Assembly: GCA_041158225.1 (NCBI GenBank)
Contig: JBEBBU010000125.1
Coordinates: forward strand, 1 to 7,959
DNA from: JBEBBU01 sp041158225
Lineage (GTDB): Bacteria; Pseudomonadota; Gammaproteobacteria; Methylococcales; Methylococcaceae
DNA: 7,959 nt
Direction of reading: 5' to 3'
Of the stretch, positions 6,250 to 7,959 are shown piece by piece; the stretch's first letter is position 1; each line of letters begins with the position of its first letter. The position numbers were made by a program, and so were the translations under genes. Below the pieces are notes generated by a model. The model did not search any database, was not told where the DNA came from, and saw only the letters and a program-made list of their open reading frames with translations.

Positions 6250-7293
6250 ATGAAACAGAAAACCGGCATTCTCCTGCTTCAGCTCGGCACACCTGACAGC
6301 CCATCGACACGTGATGTACGCACTTACCTGCGCGAGTTCCTGAGCGATCCCAGAGTGATTGATCTGCCATGGATCGCCAGGACTGTGCTGGTCAATGGCA
6401 TTATCGCGCCTTTCCGCGCGCCCAAATCGGCCAAAATCTATCGTGAACTGTGGCAACTGGGTAGCGGACGCTCCCCACTGCTGACCCATACGGAAAACAC
6501 CCGTACCCGTCTCCAGGAACGTATGGATGTCTATGCTGCCAAAACCGGCGCCACCATTGACGTGGAAATGGCCATGCGTTACCAGAACCCCTCCATGGAA
6601 AGCGTACTGGCACGCATGCATCAGGCAGCTTATGACCGCATCATCATCCTGCCCCTGTTTCCCCAGTATGCCAGCGCATCCACCGGATCGGCCATTGAAA
6701 AAGCCTTTGACATCATACGCCGCTGGTGGGTAATTCCTCATCTGGATATCGTCAGTCAGTTTTATGATCATGACGGCTATCTTGATTCGATTGTCGATCG
6801 TGCCGCAGCCTTTGACCTTGGCAGCTATGACCATATTCTCTTTTCCTACCATGGCCTGCCTGAACGCCATGTAGACAAGGTCTATAACGAGGGACTGTGC
6901 AGCGATCGTGACTGCGAGCATGAAATTACCGGTGAGAATGGCTGGTGCTACAAGGCGACCTGTTATGCCACAACACGCCTGCTGGCCGAAAAACTCGGAT
7001 TACATGAAGATCGCTATACCGTGACTTTCCAGTCGCGGCTGAGCAAAAAATGGATAGAACCGTTTTCCGATAAGGTACTGGAACAGCTCGCCCGAAAGGG
7101 AGCCAAACGTGTGCTGGTGTTCAGCCCGGCATTTGTCGCCGACTGTCTGGAGACCCTGATTGAAATTGGCAGCGAATACCAGACGCTGTTCAGGCAACAC
7201 GGTGGTGACACTGTTGACCTTGTGCCCAGCAGCAATGATCATCCCCGCTTCATTGACTGCCTGGAATCGCTGGTGCTGGATCGCATACCCTAG
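6250..7293 (+). CDS. hemH: Ferrochelatase HemH with internal four-cysteine motif
   Basis: A 347-residue ferrochelatase that inserts ferrous iron into protoporphyrin IX, the last step of protoheme synthesis, at the cytoplasmic membrane. The N-terminus GILLLQLGTPDSPS and RxYLREFLSDPRVIDLP are standard. The metal-site histidine is H201 in FSYHGLPERHV, and the catalytic glutamate is E301 in VADCLETLIEI. Between H201 and the FQSRL motif the protein carries C217, C222, C233 and C238 (CX4C-X10-CX4C), inside a segment absent from the E. coli type. Internal cysteine sets like this have been reported to bind a [2Fe-2S] cluster in some bacterial ferrochelatases. The gene starts 3 nt after sufT with no clear Shine-Dalgarno site, so it probably depends on coupled translation. 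It converges on the EF-G gene. Confidence 0.95.
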   Translation: MKQKTGILLLQLGTPDSPSTRDVRTYLREFLSDPRVIDLPWIARTVLVNGIIAPFRAPKSAKIYRELWQLGSGRSPLLTHTENTRTRLQERMDVYAAKTGATIDVEMAMRYQNPSMESVLARMHQAAYDRIIILPLFPQYASASTGSAIEKAFDIIRRWWVIPHLDIVSQFYDHDGYLDSIVDRAAAFDLGSYDHILFSYHGLPERHVDKVYNEGLCSDRDCEHEITGENGWCYKATCYATTRLLAEKLGLHEDRYTVTFQSRLSKKWIEPFSDKVLEQLARKGAKRVLVFSPAFVADCLETLIEIGSEYQTLFRQHGGDTVDLVPSSNDHPRFIDCLESLVLDRIP

Positions 7294-7351
7294 ACAGGGT
7301 AGTCATGAGATCCCCGCCCACCCTTCACAGTGGACGTTGAATAACCCGATG

Positions 7352-7385
7352 TCAGGTGCGATTGCATGGCTGCAAACGCACCTGA
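7352..7385. terminator. Strong hairpin between convergent hemH and fusA
   Basis: Nine pairs (7352-7360 with 7377-7385), one A-A mismatch (7361/7376), five more pairs (7362-7366 with 7371-7375) and a TGGC tetraloop make a 34-base hairpin. It lies 58 bases after the hemH stop and 13 bases beyond the EF-G stop. Being symmetric, it would fold in both transcripts. A proper T run is missing on both strands; the rightward side has only a later CTTCTTTT. It is best read as a bidirectional 3'-end structure with uncertain termination efficiency. Confidence 0.55.
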
Positions 7386-7398
7386 AACGGGGGAGGGA

Positions 7399-7959
7399 TT
7401 ACTTCTTTTCCGCAGCCTTTCTGTCGTTCACTTCCTTGATCACGGCATCTGCCACGTTTCTTGGACAAGGCACGTAGTGCGAGAACTCCATGGAGAACTG
7501 GCCACGACCTGAGGTCATGGTACGCAGGTCACCGATGTAGCCGAACATTTCGCTCAGCGGCACTTCAGACTTGATGCGTACACCGGTCACGCCAGCTTCC
7601 TGTGACTTGATCATGCCACGGCGACGGTTGATGTCACCAATAACATCACCCACATGCGCTTCAGGCGTAAACGTATCCACCTTCATGATGGGTTCCATCA
7701 ACTGAGGACCCGCCTTGGGAATGGACTGACGGAACGCAGCCTTGGCGGCAATTTCATAAGCAATGGCCGAGGAGTCAACGGCGTGGAATGCACCATCGGT
7801 CAGCGTCACCTTGAAATCAAGACAGGGGAATCCTGCCAGAACGCCCTTGTCCAGCATGCTGCGGAAGCCCTTGTCTACGGCAGGCCAGAATTCACGGGGA
7901 ACGTTACCACCGGTCACTGCTGACTGGAACTCAAAACCGGTACCGGGCTCACCTGGCTC
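7399..7959 (-). CDS. fusA: Elongation factor G, C-terminal part (5' end outside window)
   Basis: The last 186 residues of translation elongation factor G, the GTPase that drives ribosomal translocation. The frame is open to the window edge; the GTG at 7917 is an internal valine, not a start. The visible part covers the end of domain IV (VTGGNVPREFWPAVDKGF, LDFKVTLTDGAFHAVDSSAIAYEIAAKAAF) and domain V (LMEPIMKVDTFTPEAHVGDVIGD, INRRRGMI, VPLSEMFGYIGDLRTMTSGRGQFSMEFSHY). The TSGRGQFSMEFSHYVPCP ending differs from the E. coli-type FusA end (TKGRASYTMEFLKY). It is followed by a charged tail ending KKAAEKK-like (exactly RKAAEKK). No tuf gene follows; the gene ends against hemH. This suggests a second EF-G paralogue outside the str operon, but the G domain is not visible. 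Confidence 0.93.
   Translation of the reverse strand, partial: EPGEPGTGFEFQSAVTGGNVPREFWPAVDKGFRSMLDKGVLAGFPCLDFKVTLTDGAFHAVDSSAIAYEIAAKAAFRQSIPKAGPQLMEPIMKVDTFTPEAHVGDVIGDINRRRGMIKSQEAGVTGVRIKSEVPLSEMFGYIGDLRTMTSGRGQFSMEFSHYVPCPRNVADAVIKEVNDRKAAEKK

Noticed and set aside
5896..6921. Long minus-strand open frame of about 340 codons
   Set aside because: It lies antisense to sufT and hemH, both of which have clear family motifs. Its translation is histidine-, glutamine- and glycine-rich with no domain, as expected of an antisense shadow.

Overview
The window looks like ordinary chromosomal DNA from a moderately GC-rich, ubiquinone-producing proteobacterium, most likely a gammaproteobacterium. 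The reasons are a ubiG gene and the gene order mtaD-like deaminase / ubiG / HAD phosphatase (mupP-like), which as I recall matches the Pseudomonas order. No tRNA, rRNA, CRISPR array, insertion sequence or phage gene is visible.

Layout. Bases 1-2781 are read leftward. In order of transcription they hold an AI-2E family membrane permease, an EcsC-family protein with its own credible sigma70 promoter, a 108-residue protein of unknown function, a GC-rich hairpin, and the start of a serine-rich open frame that leaves the window at base 1. Bases 2782-2909 are a divergent intergenic region in which I recognise no convincing promoter. Bases 2910-7293 are read rightward as a tightly packed cluster: mtaD-like amidohydrolase, ubiG, mupP/gph-type phosphatase, sufT and hemH. 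Gaps are 38 nt, a 1-nt overlap, 15 nt and 3 nt. Bases 7294-7398 separate hemH from a converging gene and contain a strong interrupted hairpin. From 7399 to the right edge runs the 3' part of a leftward elongation factor G gene.

How the genes fit together. UbiG uses S-adenosylmethionine and releases S-adenosylhomocysteine, a substrate of the MtaD/SAH-deaminase family encoded just upstream. The phosphatase is probably a peptidoglycan-recycling enzyme (MupP) rather than a true phosphoglycolate phosphatase. SufT, an iron-sulfur maturation factor, is directly followed by a ferrochelatase that carries four cysteines in a CX4C-X10-CX4C arrangement, so that enzyme may itself bind a [2Fe-2S] cluster. 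The EF-G looks like a second, non-str-operon paralogue.

No clearly new multi-gene system is present. The least explained part is the EcsC / 108-residue pair, whose C-terminal regions share a recognisable motif although the proteins differ greatly in length.
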